64,000 bases of DNA, from the NCBI RefSeq assembly GCF_014836845.1, contig NZ_JACSQA010000004.1:62001-126000 (forward strand), read 5' to 3'. Below are positions 9,053 through 17,683 of this stretch, in pieces. The notes under the pieces were generated by a model, which saw nothing but the letters and a program-made list of their open reading frames with translations, was not told the origin of the DNA and did not search any database. Within the stretch, counting starts at the first letter, position 1, and every line of letters starts with the position of its first letter. This stretch comes from Ureibacillus galli (GTDB lineage Bacteria; Bacillota; Bacilli; Bacillales_A; Planococcaceae). The translations under genes were made by a program, and so were the position numbers.

Positions 9053-9067
9053 AAAGGGGATAGAAAA

Positions 9068-10048
9068 ATGATAAACTTTTTTAAGCATAGTAAACTTTTA
9101 CTTTTTACTGCTTTACTATTTGTTGTCGTACTAAGTGGGTGCGGAAACAAGGCAGAAACTTCGAAGGAAGAGAGTACATCTGATAAAGCATCAAGTACAG
9201 AAAGTTATACAGTTGAACACGCAATGGAGTCAACGGAAATAAAGAAAACACCTGAACGTGTGGTTATTTTAACAAACGAAGGAACAGAGGCTTTATTAGC
9301 TTTAGGCGTGAAACCAGTAGGAGCTGTAGAGTCTTGGACTGGCGATCCTTGGTATGACCATATTAAAGCGGATATGGAAGGGGTCACGAGTGTTGGTACG
9401 GAAGGTGAACCAAGTTTAGAAACGATTGCATCATTAAAGCCAGATTTAATTATCGGGAACAAAATGCGTCATGAGAAAATTTATGAACAGTTAAAATCGA
9501 TTGCCCCAACAGTATTTGCTGAAGATCTTCGTGGAGATTGGAAGAAAAACTTTGAGCTTTACGCTAAAGCGGTAAATAAAGAAGAAGAAGGAAAAAAAGT
9601 AATTGGCGATTTTGATAACCGTATTGCGGACTTAAAAAGCAAGTTAGGTGACCAATTACAAAAAGAAATATCGATTGTACGCTTTATGGCAGGGGATGTT
9701 CGAATCTATCATAAAGATACATTCTCTGGTGTGATATTAGATCAATTAGGATTTGCCCGTCCAGAATCACAAAATGTGGATGATTTTGCGGAAAAAAATG
9801 TAACAAAAGAACGTATACCTGCAATGGATGGAGATATAATTTTCTACTTCTCTTATGAAACAGGTGATGGTGAAGCTTCTAAACTAGAAGAAGAATGGGT
9901 GAATGATCCTTTATTTAAAAACTTAAGTGCCGTTAAAGAAGGGAACATTCATAAAGTAAGTGATGAAATTTGGAATACTGCTGGTGGCGTCAGGGCTGCT
10001 AACTTAATGTTAGACGATATCGAAAAATTTTTCCTTGAAGGCAAATAA
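9068..10048 (+). CDS. yfiY: Fe(III)-siderophore substrate-binding lipoprotein (YfiY-like)
   Basis: A 326-aa class III periplasmic-binding-fold lipoprotein. The lipobox is LSGC with Cys at residue 25, followed by a Ser/Thr/Lys linker. The NEGTEALLALGVKPVGAV, SLKPDLIIGNKMRHEK and IYHKDTFSGVILDQLGF segments closely match remembered YfiY, which binds ferric schizokinen/arthrobactin-type hydroxamate-citrate siderophores. It is anchored outside the membrane and delivers the complex to the FecCD permeases encoded divergently. No siderophore synthesis genes are visible, so it may use siderophores made elsewhere. The symbol rests on resemblance only. Confidence 0.85.
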   Translation: MINFFKHSKLLLFTALLFVVVLSGCGNKAETSKEESTSDKASSTESYTVEHAMESTEIKKTPERVVILTNEGTEALLALGVKPVGAVESWTGDPWYDHIKADMEGVTSVGTEGEPSLETIASLKPDLIIGNKMRHEKIYEQLKSIAPTVFAEDLRGDWKKNFELYAKAVNKEEEGKKVIGDFDNRIADLKSKLGDQLQKEISIVRFMAGDVRIYHKDTFSGVILDQLGFARPESQNVDDFAEKNVTKERIPAMDGDIIFYFSYETGDGEASKLEEEWVNDPLFKNLSAVKEGNIHKVSDEIWNTAGGVRAANLMLDDIEKFFLEGK

Positions 10049-10063
10049 ACCTTAAAATCAAGT

Positions 10064-10103
10064 AAGGTATTTAGAACAAGTTCGTTCTAAATACCTTTTT
10101 GTT
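10064..10103 (+). terminator. Terminator after the binding-protein gene
   Basis: A perfect 14-bp stem (AAGGTATTTAGAAC with GTTCTAAATACCTT), a 6-nt loop and a T run. Confidence 0.9.
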
Positions 10104-10178
10104 TTCTCAAATAACAAGGATAATTTATGTTGAAGTCGAATCCTTAACATTTAGGTCATATTAGTTTAGGAGAATCAT

Positions 10179-10952
10179 ATGGATTATAAAATAATATTTT
10201 TTGATGTGGACGGGACATTGACTAACAATGAAGATGGCAGTATTCACCCGACTACGAAGAAAGCGATTGAATCTTTAATAAGAAAAGGAATCAAGATTGT
10301 CGTTGCAACCGGTAGGCCGTTATCGATGTGTAAGGAATTAGAGGAACTGGGAATCGAAACGTTTATCACAGCGAATGGCGGATATGTGAAACATAAACAA
10401 GAAGTGATACATAAAGTACCAATGGATAAAACGGTCATACAAGAAGTAGTGGAATTTGCGAAAATCGAAAAGAATGGTTTGTCCTTCTATACGGAAGGAT
10501 TTTATATGAATGGTGTCATGGAAAATAAAATATTCACCGCATTGCAAGAAACGTTGTCTTTAAATGATTACCCTGCAACAATGAATGGGTTGACAGATCA
10601 AGAAGTATTTCTAATGTGTCTGTTTGCAAATGATGAAACGGTTGAAAAGTATAAAAATCATTTTCCCCATCTGACTTTTAAAAGGTGGCATCCATACGTA
10701 TTAAACGTTCTGCAGGAGGATGTATCAAAATCGTTAGCGATGAAGAAAACATTAGCATACTTTGGAATAAATCCATCGGAAGCAATTGCCTTTGGGGATG
10801 GTGAAAATGATATCGATATGTTGGAGTTTGTAGGACTTGGTATTGCAATGGGAAATGGAAGTGAACAATTAAAACGGGTTGCCAATTTTGTGACAAAACA
10901 ATCGAAAGATGGCGGGATAGATTATGCTTTAAAAAAGTTTGGGATCATTTAG
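10179..10952 (+). CDS. HAD-superfamily (IIB, Cof-type) phosphatase
   Basis: A 257-aa protein with the HAD nucleophile motif FFDVDGTLT (Asp9, Asp11), motif II ATGR, and the metal-binding GDGENDIDML motif near residue 206. The large cap between about residues 80 and 185 places it in class IIB, Cof type, whose members dephosphorylate sugar phosphates or flavin-related compounds in the cytoplasm. The ATG follows TAGGAG. It is monocistronic and its substrate is unknown. Confidence 0.85.
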   Translation: MDYKIIFFDVDGTLTNNEDGSIHPTTKKAIESLIRKGIKIVVATGRPLSMCKELEELGIETFITANGGYVKHKQEVIHKVPMDKTVIQEVVEFAKIEKNGLSFYTEGFYMNGVMENKIFTALQETLSLNDYPATMNGLTDQEVFLMCLFANDETVEKYKNHFPHLTFKRWHPYVLNVLQEDVSKSLAMKKTLAYFGINPSEAIAFGDGENDIDMLEFVGLGIAMGNGSEQLKRVANFVTKQSKDGGIDYALKKFGII

Positions 10953-11095
10953 GAACTACTATTCTTTTAAATTCGTTCTTTTATTAATAGTGATTTACAT
11001 AGTGGGTAAATTAAAAGGGAGTAAAGATGAAGTTTTCATAACTGAATTTTCCCTATTCGTGATATGGTTAAGATTATATAGAGGGGTGACATGTA

Positions 11096-11260
11096 TTGGA
11101 AATGTACATTATGACTTTTTTTGGGCTTGTCCTTTTGTTTCTCATCGTCACATACGGAGTTCAAATGGGTATTGATAGCTCGAAGCAAGTGAAAGCATTA
11201 AAGATGGAATTGAAAAATATAAAAAAACAAATAAAAGAGTTAGAGGAAAAGCAAAAATAG
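11096..11260 (+). CDS. Small membrane protein with coiled-coil tail
   Basis: A 54-aa ORF with a TTG start 7 nt after AGGGGTG; in-frame ATGs at 11102 and 11111 are alternatives. One N-terminal membrane helix (FFGLVLLFLIVTYGVQ) is followed by a Lys/Glu-rich segment with heptad-like spacing (MELKNIKKQIKELEEKQK). It is not one of the recognised families, but the ribosome binding site, the clean helix and the coiled coil argue that it is real. A larger ORF in another frame here (10939-11175) lacks a ribosome binding site. Confidence 0.55.
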   Translation: MEMYIMTFFGLVLLFLIVTYGVQMGIDSSKQVKALKMELKNIKKQIKELEEKQK

Positions 11261-11342
11261 ATTGAGAAATAAAAAGTATTATTCCGCTAGAATGGAGCAG
11301 AATTCGTTTTTATAAATGCGAAAAGTAAAAGGAGCTTTTTTC

Positions 11343-11705
11343 ATGGAAAGTCATATAATCGACCAAACAGAACGCATCAAGAAGGCATTGCGAAAATCGT
11401 GGTCTTTACAATCTAGTTCAAAATGGAGCGCGGATAATCCTGCAAAGGGCCAATGTGGAGTAACGGCATTAGTTGTACACGACATTTTAGGTGGGGAAAT
11501 CAGAAAGACGAAACTACCAGATGGATGGCACTTTTATAATGTAATTAGCGGGGAACGTTTTGATTTTACAGCTTCACAATTTGAAGAAGACATCGTTTAT
11601 ACGGATGTTCTCTCGAACCGAGAGGAAGCCTATGCTGATACGAACGAATCACAGTACAGCTATTTAAAACAAACAGTATTCATGAACTTAAAGAATGAAT
11701 CATAA
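11343..11705 (+). CDS. yunG: YunG-family protein
   Basis: A 120-aa soluble protein with the YunG-type core SSKWSADNPAKGQCGVTALV and DGWHFYNVISGERFDFTASQF. The invariant Cys in GQCGVTA followed by a conserved His (WHFYN) recalls a papain-like Cys/His arrangement, but no activity is established for the family. An ATG at 11316 is in frame; ATG 11343 lies 8 nt after AAAAGGAG and is chosen. It is followed by its own terminator. Confidence 0.75.
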   Translation: MESHIIDQTERIKKALRKSWSLQSSSKWSADNPAKGQCGVTALVVHDILGGEIRKTKLPDGWHFYNVISGERFDFTASQFEEDIVYTDVLSNREEAYADTNESQYSYLKQTVFMNLKNES

Positions 11706-11711
11706 CCTAGG

Positions 11712-11742
11712 TGCTTTGCTTGAAACAGCAAGGCATTTTTTG
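11712..11742 (+). terminator. Terminator after yunG
   Basis: Stem TGCTTTGCT with AGCAAGGCA and a T run. Confidence 0.85.
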
Positions 11743-11808
11743 TTCTCTTGTAATGAAAGGAAAAATGAAACAGTTAGAAGAAATAGTTATAAAGAGGAGG
11801 GAGATTAA

Positions 11809-12573
11809 ATGGCTAATATTCAAATGATTGAGGTCAATACTGAAATGCTAGAAGGTATAGGAAGCTATTGTCTTAGAAGTAAGAAAAAATCACAAGGATA
11901 CATAAATAAAAATAAATGGCTAAACAAACGATTTGAAGAAGGTTTGAAGTATATTCAATTACTAAAAAACAATAAACAAGTAGGGTTTATTGAATATACG
12001 GATGCAGAATTTTCTTCTCGAGTCGTTCACGCTGATGATTATTTAGTTATTCATTGTCTTTGGGTAAGTGAAACAGGTAAAGGTCACGGGGCTAAACTTA
12101 TTAACAAATGCATTCAAGATGCAAAGAGTCGTTTGAAAAAAGGTGTCATAGTTGTAACAAACTCGGAAACTTCTTGGACACCAAGTAAAGAGATTTTTTT
12201 GAAAAACAACTTTAAGTTGATAGATACAGCACCTTATCAATTTGAGTTGCTCGTCTATCGGTTTGAAAATAACACTTCTTTACCTACCTTTCCTACTAAT
12301 TGGGAGAATCGCATACAACGATTTCAAGACCTTACAATACTCCGTTCTTTTCAATGTCCATATGTAGAAGTAGCAACAGAAAATCTAATTACCGCTGCAA
12401 ATGAACTAGGATTGGATGTAAACGTAATTGATTTGAAAAATAGAGGTGAGTTAATGGAGTTATCCCCAACGCCATATGGTATTTTTTCCGTTGTCTTTAA
12501 GGGAACTCTTATTTCCTTTCATCGATTGACGATTCATTCGGTAATGAAGCGGTTAAAAGAGCTTATGGATTAA
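11809..12573 (+). CDS. yoaP: GNAT acetyltransferase with YoaP C-terminal domain
   Basis: A 254-aa two-domain protein. Residues 1-150 are a GNAT acetyltransferase: the acetyl-CoA binding loop is VSETGKGHGAKLI, preceded by a beta strand (DDYLVIHCLWV). Residues about 160-254 match the YoaP tail, thioredoxin-like in outline (RSFQCPYVEVATENLITAANELGLDVNVIDL). The opening MANIQMIEVNTE and the domain order agree with Bacillus YoaP. The substrate is unknown. The ATG is preceded by GAGGAGGG. It is monocistronic between terminators. Confidence 0.8.
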   Translation: MANIQMIEVNTEMLEGIGSYCLRSKKKSQGYINKNKWLNKRFEEGLKYIQLLKNNKQVGFIEYTDAEFSSRVVHADDYLVIHCLWVSETGKGHGAKLINKCIQDAKSRLKKGVIVVTNSETSWTPSKEIFLKNNFKLIDTAPYQFELLVYRFENNTSLPTFPTNWENRIQRFQDLTILRSFQCPYVEVATENLITAANELGLDVNVIDLKNRGELMELSPTPYGIFSVVFKGTLISFHRLTIHSVMKRLKELMD

Positions 12574-12639
12574 ATTCATCTCATATACACTGGGACATTT
12601 GTATGGAACTTTATTTCTTATGGAAAACGAAACTGTGAT

Positions 12640-12671
12640 GAGCATATATCAAAGGATGTATGCTCTTTTTT
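12640..12671 (+). terminator. Terminator after yoaP
   Basis: Stem GAGCATATAT with ATGTATGCTC, then six T. Confidence 0.85.
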
Positions 12672-12721
12672 GTTGAAAGGATTAGTAGAGTAACAATTCT
12701 ACAAAACGGGGAGGAAATGTG

Positions 12722-13183
12722 ATGAATATTAGACTCGCAGAAACAAAAGACATTGATCAACTAATCAAAATGAGATGGAATTTTACGATTGAGCACGATG
12801 AAAGTAAAAAGAATGCATCTTTCGAGGATTTCGAAAAGGAGTGTCATGCTTTTTTAGAAGATGCCATTCAAAATGATAGATGGTTCATTTGGGTTGCTGA
12901 GGAAAATGGAAAAGTGGCTTCCCATATATACATAGAGGTAATTCAAAAAGTACCAAGACCAGGTAGAGTAACCCGTCCATTTGCGTATATGACAAATGTT
13001 TATACCGTTCCAGAGTATCGAAATAAGGGGATAGGAAGTACATTACTTCGTTCAATTAATAAATGGGTGAAAGAAAATGAGTATGAATTTGTTATTGTTT
13101 GGCCAAGTTATGAAGCGATTCATTATTATGAGAAAAATGGTTACGTTCAATGTAAAGAGCCGATGGAGTTCTTCCCAAAATAA
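12722..13183 (+). CDS. GNAT-family N-acetyltransferase
   Basis: A 153-aa single-domain acetyltransferase. The acetyl-CoA loop is VYTVPEYRNKGIGSTLLRSI and the C-terminal strand ends with YEKNGYVQC. It acts in the cytoplasm, transferring acetyl groups from acetyl-CoA to an unknown amine. GTG 12719 is in frame directly before; ATG 12722 has GGGGAGG 7 nt upstream and is chosen. Confidence 0.85.
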   Translation: MNIRLAETKDIDQLIKMRWNFTIEHDESKKNASFEDFEKECHAFLEDAIQNDRWFIWVAEENGKVASHIYIEVIQKVPRPGRVTRPFAYMTNVYTVPEYRNKGIGSTLLRSINKWVKENEYEFVIVWPSYEAIHYYEKNGYVQCKEPMEFFPK

Positions 13184-13260
13184 GATGGATTTGCTTTTGG
13201 AAATAAGAAGAGGGAGAAAATTAAAAAGTACATGAAGGTTTGTGAATAGAATCAATGATT

Positions 13261-13398
13261 CTAGTTATTTATACCTAAAATAATACCTAAAAATGGTCCT
13301 TTTTTATATTGAATCCAACGTTTATAATAGGTTAAACGAAGTGGTTTAGATAAGAAAAAGTACCTATTTTTTAAGTCTTTCCACTCCTTATCATTCAC
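13261..13398 (-). other. Possible remnant or small ORF antisense to the chemoreceptor leader
   Basis: On the minus strand a frame stays open from 13467 to a stop at 13261, with a GTG at 13398 that has no ribosome binding site. The encoded 45 residues (KNRYFFLSKPLRLTYYKR and a small hydrophobic end) look protein-like but match nothing I recognise. It could be the 3' remnant of a decayed gene, or chance. Confidence 0.2.
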
Positions 13399-13449
13399 AA
13401 CTCTGTCAGCGTTATCAGAGAAATAGAAAAAGAAAGTTGAGGGTTCATT

Positions 13450-15168
13450 TTGAAGTGGTTTAAAGACTTAAAAACAGCTACTAAATTGATTAGTACATTC
13501 ATTATCATGAGTGTCGTTTTAGGTGCGGTAGGAATTTACAGTTTGATCAATTTAAGTAGCATGGATGAGAAAATAGGTTTTATGTATAACGAGCGGGTTA
13601 TACCAATCAGCGATTTAGGTAGAGCAGAGACAGATTTCCAACGACTGCGAGTACTCATTCGCGACATGATGTTTACATCAACGACGCAAGAGAGAAAAGA
13701 CGAAATCAATGAACAAGGTGTTCAAGCTATTGAAGAAATAGAAAGTAAGTTAGAGAAGTACAGTAATACCATTATTACCCCGGAAGAGCAGGCAATTCTT
13801 GACGAAATTTATCCTGCATTCGACGATTATTTATCCATTTATGATACAGCGTTAGAGTTTGCTTATGCTGGTGATGTTGAAAGTTATTTAGAAAAAGCAC
13901 CTGAGTTTGCGGAAGCAGGAGATAAAGTACAAGGATATCTTAAAGATCTTATTGATTTAAATATTCATTTAGCTGATACAACAAATATGGAGTCGAAAGA
14001 ACTGTATAATTCTGCTACCATCATTACGTTTATTGTGCTAATTCTTTCAGTCCTATTCGCAATTGGTTTAGGCATTGTTATAGCAAGACTAATTTCGAAA
14101 CCTTTAAAAGATGTCTCCGATTTAGTTGCAGATGTTTCACAAGGGGACTTGACGAAAACAATCTCTATTAATACGAAGGATGAAGTAGGTGACTTAGCTC
14201 GTTCCATTAATAACATGGTTATAAGCCTGCGTTCAACAGTAGAAGAAATTCTTTTATCAGCCGAAAATGTATCAGCATCTGCTCAAGAAATTTCGGCAAC
14301 AACAGAAGAAGTTGCAAGCAGTGCGACAACTCAAGCAAATGACGCCCAAAAAATTACCGAATTATTTAAGGAGATTGCTAAAGGTGCTGACAGTCAAGCA
14401 TACGATGCTCAAACAATAAAAGAACTGTTCGGAGAATTGAATAAAGCGATTGATTTGGTTGCGAATAATGCGAATGAAACAGCTACTTTAAGCGATCATT
14501 TATCGAAAGTAGCGTTCGATGGAACAAAAGTTGTGGAGGCATCGATTATAGGCATGGAGGATATTAGCCATCAAATGACATTGCTTGAAAAAGAGGCAAA
14601 TCATATTGGCGATATTATTCAGGTGATTGATGATATTGCAAGCCAAACAAACTTGTTAGCCTTAAATGCAGCAATTGAAGCGGCTCGAGCAGGCGAGCAC
14701 GGAAAAGGGTTTGCGGTTGTAGCTGAAGAAGTTCGTAAACTAGCAGAACAGTCTAGCGGTGCGACGAAAGAAATTACCACAATTATTAAAGGGATTCAAA
14801 ACAACACGACTCAAAGTGTGCACGCTGTAGTTGAGGGAGTCAAATCAACAAAACGTACTGGACAAGCCTTTAATGAAATTACAGAGATGATGGCTAAAGC
14901 AAACGAAAAGACAATAGAGATTGCTTCAGCAAGTGTTCAACAATCTACACAATCTAACCATGTTATGAAGGCGATTGAGAGTATAGCATCAGCAAGTGCT
15001 CAACAATCTTCACAATCAGCGAGTGTTATGCAAGCGGTAGAGAGTATTGCGGCGACAAGTGAAGAAGCCGCTGCAGCAAGTGAACAAACAGCAGCAACAT
15101 CCCAGTCATTAGCTAACTTAGCTGAAAAATTAAATGAATCTGTCTCCATCTTTAAAATTCATAAATAG
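13450..15168 (+). CDS. Methyl-accepting chemotaxis protein (4HB sensor, HAMP, signalling domain)
   Basis: A 572-aa chemoreceptor. TM1 is at about residues 12-34, a helical extracytoplasmic 4HB-type sensor at 35-187, TM2 at 188-213, HAMP to about 265, then the long signalling coiled coil with the conserved tip around residues 394-435 ([20 protein letters not shown]). It relays ligand binding to CheA/CheW. The start is TTG with GAGGG upstream. The cytoplasmic arms contain two 21-residue direct duplications, at 295-336 and 492-533, at nearly equal distance on both sides of the tip. It is monocistronic; no other chemotaxis gene is nearby, so its ligand is unknown. Confidence 0.92.
   Translation: MKWFKDLKTATKLISTFIIMSVVLGAVGIYSLINLSSMDEKIGFMYNERVIPISDLGRAETDFQRLRVLIRDMMFTSTTQERKDEINEQGVQAIEEIESKLEKYSNTIITPEEQAILDEIYPAFDDYLSIYDTALEFAYAGDVESYLEKAPEFAEAGDKVQGYLKDLIDLNIHLADTTNMESKELYNSATIITFIVLILSVLFAIGLGIVIARLISKPLKDVSDLVADVSQGDLTKTISINTKDEVGDLARSINNMVISLRSTVEEILLSAENVSASAQEISATTEEVASSATTQANDAQKITELFKEIAKGADSQAYDAQTIKELFGELNKAIDLVANNANETATLSDHLSKVAFDGTKVVEASIIGMEDISHQMTLLEKEANHIGDIIQVIDDIASQTNLLALNAAIEAARAGEHGKGFAVVAEEVRKLAEQSSGATKEITTIIKGIQNNTTQSVHAVVEGVKSTKRTGQAFNEITEMMAKANEKTIEIASASVQQSTQSNHVMKAIESIASASAQQSSQSASVMQAVESIAATSEEAAAASEQTAATSQSLANLAEKLNESVSIFKIHK
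14332..14457 (+). repeat. 63-bp tandem duplication in the N-terminal signalling arm of the chemoreceptor
   Basis: Units at 14332-14394 and 14395-14457 encode 21-residue copies beginning [12 protein letters not shown] and [12 protein letters not shown]. The length is exactly three heptads, so coiled-coil phase is kept. Confidence 0.75.
14923..15048 (+). repeat. 63-bp tandem duplication in the C-terminal signalling arm of the chemoreceptor
   Basis: Units at 14923-14985 and 14986-15048 encode [20 protein letters not shown] and [20 protein letters not shown]. It is also three heptads and is the matching partner, across the hairpin tip, of the 14332 duplication. Confidence 0.8.
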
Positions 15169-15205
15169 AAAAGGTTAATTATCAACCTATTAAACGAAAT
15201 CGATA

Positions 15206-15243
15206 AAATGCTAAGGAAACAGAAAATTTCCTTAGCATTTTTT
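15206..15243 (+). terminator. Terminator after the chemoreceptor gene
   Basis: Long stem AAATGCTAAGGAAA with TTTCCTTAGCATTT, 7-nt loop, T run. Confidence 0.9.
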
Positions 15244-15244
15244 A

Positions 15245-15297
15245 TTGACAGAAAAGTGGTATACTGATATGGTTATACACATAAGTATATAACCATA
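15245..15297 (+). promoter_or_regulatory. Promoter with overlapping GntR/YtrA-type operator
   Basis: TTGACA at 15245-15250 is followed 17 bp later by TATGGT (15268-15273), a plausible -35/-10 pair. The -10 lies inside a perfect 10-bp inverted repeat, TATGGTTATA and TATAACCATA, separated by 10 bp (15268-15297). The next gene is a GntR-family repressor, so binding here should block transcription of its own operon. Assigning the repeat to that protein is inference. Confidence 0.6.
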
Positions 15298-15372
15298 AAA
15301 CTTAAGGTGTCCATAAAAGGGTTTGAAATGATATTAAAATGTCGGAATTTAAAATGAAAAGTGGTGATAAGA

Positions 15373-15750
15373 TTGGGCAGTTTATTAGATCAAGATAAAC
15401 CAATTTATGTACAAATACGTGAAAAAATTGAAGATCAAATCGTGGACGAACAACTGAAAGAAGGAGAGCAAGCACCTTCTACAAACCAGCTTGTAAGTTT
15501 TTATAAGATCAATCATGCAACGGTATCGAAAGGGGTTAATCAACTAGTGGAAGAAGGCATTTTATTTAAAAAGAGAGGAATCGGCATGTTCGTAGCAGAA
15601 GGTGCAAGAGAAAAACTCATTCAAAAAAGAAAAGATGCTTTTTTAGATAATTTTGTTGTAGGTCTCGTTCAAGAAGCAAATAAGTTAGGCATCAGCGATC
15701 AGGAACTATTTGATTTAATTAAAAAATGTAAAGGAAGTGATGGGGAATGA
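15373..15750 (+). CDS. GntR-family repressor, YtrA/YhcF subfamily
   Basis: A 125-aa regulator: a GntR winged helix in residues about 8-72 (PIYVQIREKIEDQIV, QLVSFYKINHATVSKGVNQL) plus a short helical tail, the small size typical of YtrA. The 15361 GTG is in frame, but the TTG at 15373 is correctly spaced from GTGGTG and is chosen. It overlaps the next ATPase gene by 4 bp. It should repress its own ABC operon through the inverted repeat upstream; YtrA proteins respond to cell-wall-active antibiotics, which may or may not apply here. Confidence 0.82.
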   Translation: MGSLLDQDKPIYVQIREKIEDQIVDEQLKEGEQAPSTNQLVSFYKINHATVSKGVNQLVEEGILFKKRGIGMFVAEGAREKLIQKRKDAFLDNFVVGLVQEANKLGISDQELFDLIKKCKGSDGE

Positions 15751-16619
15751 CCATGCAAATTGATGTGAAAAATCTTTCTCTCCAATTTGGCAACCATTAT
15801 GCGTTAAAAGATGTTAGCTTTCAGTTAAGTGACAATAAAATATACGGATTAATCGGTAGAAATGGTGCAGGTAAAACATCGCTATTATCCTTACTAGCAT
15901 CCTTTCGTGAACCGACGAATGGCACGTTAAAAATAAATGGGGAAATTCCTTTTGAAAATGCGAAAATCATGCAACAAGTGAATTTCATCTTTAATAAAGA
16001 CAATCAAGATGAAACAGAGAAATTGGAACGAGTATTGGGAGATGTTCAGCGCTATCGACCAAATTTTGATATGGAATATGCCAATTACTTAGTGAAGAAA
16101 TTCAACTTACCTATTGATAAGCCGATTCGTAAGCTTTCTAAGGGAATGCAATCTGCTGTCAATGCCGTAATCGGTTTAGCTAGTCGTACACCGATTACGA
16201 TTTTTGATGAAGTTTATAACGGGATGGATGCTCCAACTAGAGAAGTCTTTTACCAAGAGTTGTTGGAAGACCAATCTGAGCATCCCCGTATCATCATCCT
16301 TTCGACACACCTTGTATCTGAAATGGATTATTTATTTGACGAAGTTTTGATTTTAAATAAAGGGCAACTTGTACTCCATGAAGATTATGAAACGGTTGTG
16401 ACAAAAGGGGCTTCCATTACAGGGGCAAGTGAAGCTGTTGATGCCTTTACGCAATCGATGAACATATTAAATACGAAACAATTAGGGAATACAAAATCCG
16501 TTATGGTTTATGGGGAATTAAGAGATGTAGATCGCAAGCTCGCCCATCAAAATGGTTTGGAAGTTGGACCGATCTCACTACAAGACCTATTTATTCATTT
16601 AACAGAGGGGGAAGAATAA
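15747..16619 (+). CDS. ABC transporter ATPase (YtrB-like)
   Basis: A 290-aa ABC ATPase. Walker A is GRNGAGKTS near residue 38; the signature is the atypical LSKGMQSAV and Walker B ends FDEVYNGMD rather than DEPT, features shared with GntR-linked YtrB-type exporters. About 90 C-terminal residues extend past the ATPase core. The ATG overlaps the regulator stop. It pairs with the permease encoded 1 bp downstream to form an exporter, probably for an envelope-active peptide or antibiotic. Confidence 0.85.
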   Translation: MTMQIDVKNLSLQFGNHYALKDVSFQLSDNKIYGLIGRNGAGKTSLLSLLASFREPTNGTLKINGEIPFENAKIMQQVNFIFNKDNQDETEKLERVLGDVQRYRPNFDMEYANYLVKKFNLPIDKPIRKLSKGMQSAVNAVIGLASRTPITIFDEVYNGMDAPTREVFYQELLEDQSEHPRIIILSTHLVSEMDYLFDEVLILNKGQLVLHEDYETVVTKGASITGASEAVDAFTQSMNILNTKQLGNTKSVMVYGELRDVDRKLAHQNGLEVGPISLQDLFIHLTEGEE

Positions 16620-16620
16620 G

Positions 16621-17424
16621 ATGCCACGAATTTATCCTAAAGTAGCAAAGGATATGTTTTTAGTCCAAGGATCGTGGGCATTTGGCTTTATGGAGGTCAT
16701 GCTCATTATTCAATTCGTGAAAATCATGTCATCGATATTGAGTGATGTTAAAATCGTATCTTCACTATTTAAAGAGAGTGGTGGCGTAAATACGTATTTC
16801 GATTCATTATTCATTGCTTCTAATATTTTTATGCTTGTCATTGGGATTATTTCCGCGGTGAGCGTACTATCCCATTATGTGAGCAATGGTGTTACAAGAA
16901 AAGATTATTTCAAGGGGACATTAATTGGCACGTTAGGCCTTGCGATTACGATTCCAGTTGCTGGTGCGATTATTTCCGCAGTAATAACTTTCATCGTGAA
17001 CCTTTTGAACATTCCGGTAAATATGAATCCACTAGATGGATCGATGAACGAGACGGAAGGGCACCTTATTGCAGACTTAATTTTATCCATCATTTTCACA
17101 CCGTATGAAGATCCTAGCTCTAGTTGGCTATTAGCTATCTTCATTTTCGCAATAAATATTTTCACTTATTATGTAGCGGGTTGGTTAATTGGCGCGGCCT
17201 TTAGTCGATTCGGTATATTCGGTATCGTATCAATTGTGCTAGCCTTTGTTTTAATTTATATTGAGGATATTTTAATATCCATTAGCTTAGGTTTACCAGT
17301 TCCAAGTTTTATAACAATAACAGAATTACCCCTCGCTTTTTCTGTAATCGGAACTTTCGTGTTAATTGCCATTTACTGTTGGTTAATTCGTCTAATGACG
17401 AAAAAAATAATTGTGAAATATTAG
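16621..17424 (+). CDS. ABC transporter permease (ABC-2 type, YtrC/D-like)
   Basis: A 267-aa membrane protein with about six helices (for example 57-80, 97-125, 172-200, 203-225, 238-260), the membrane half of the exporter formed with the ATPase just upstream. The gene begins one base after the ATPase stop, so translation is coupled. No specific substrate motif is visible. Confidence 0.78.
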   Translation: MPRIYPKVAKDMFLVQGSWAFGFMEVMLIIQFVKIMSSILSDVKIVSSLFKESGGVNTYFDSLFIASNIFMLVIGIISAVSVLSHYVSNGVTRKDYFKGTLIGTLGLAITIPVAGAIISAVITFIVNLLNIPVNMNPLDGSMNETEGHLIADLILSIIFTPYEDPSSSWLLAIFIFAINIFTYYVAGWLIGAAFSRFGIFGIVSIVLAFVLIYIEDILISISLGLPVPSFITITELPLAFSVIGTFVLIAIYCWLIRLMTKKIIVKY

Positions 17425-17430
17425 TTTAGT

Positions 17431-17462
17431 AGAGTTAATCCGGGAGGGTTAGCTCTTTTTTA
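17431..17462 (+). terminator. Terminator of the GntR/ABC operon
   Basis: Stem AGAGTTAATCC with GGGTTAGCTCT (two wobble pairs) and a T run. Confidence 0.8.
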
Positions 17463-17523
17463 TTAGTCCTTATTTATCCAGCGGTTATGTAATGTTATTG
17501 AGGGGAGGAGTACTAAATTTAAT

Positions 17524-17631
17524 TTACATCTGATTATTTTTTTCTGCTCTTTCAAGTATTTCAAAAAGGTCTTTTACATTGTGCTCTCCTTGGATTTCAT
17601 ATTTTTTATCAAAGTTATGTGAAGTTACATG
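17524..17631 (-). pseudogene. Gene fragment (3' end only) on the minus strand
   Basis: A minus-strand frame of 36 codons reads NFDKKYEIQGEHNVKDLFEI and continues through an amphipathic helix to a stop. It has no start codon with a ribosome binding site and is closed upstream by a stop at 17632-17634. The composition is protein-like, so this is probably the tail of a decayed gene. The family is not recognised. Confidence 0.35.
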
Positions 17632-17683
17632 CTATGAAACTTTTTTCGAATATTAACAACAAATTGTAAAAGGAGGGGTAAAT

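Noticed and set aside
10939-11175. A 78-codon plus-strand ORF
   Set aside because: It lacks a ribosome binding site and overlaps, in another frame, the better supported 54-aa ORF at 11096-11260.
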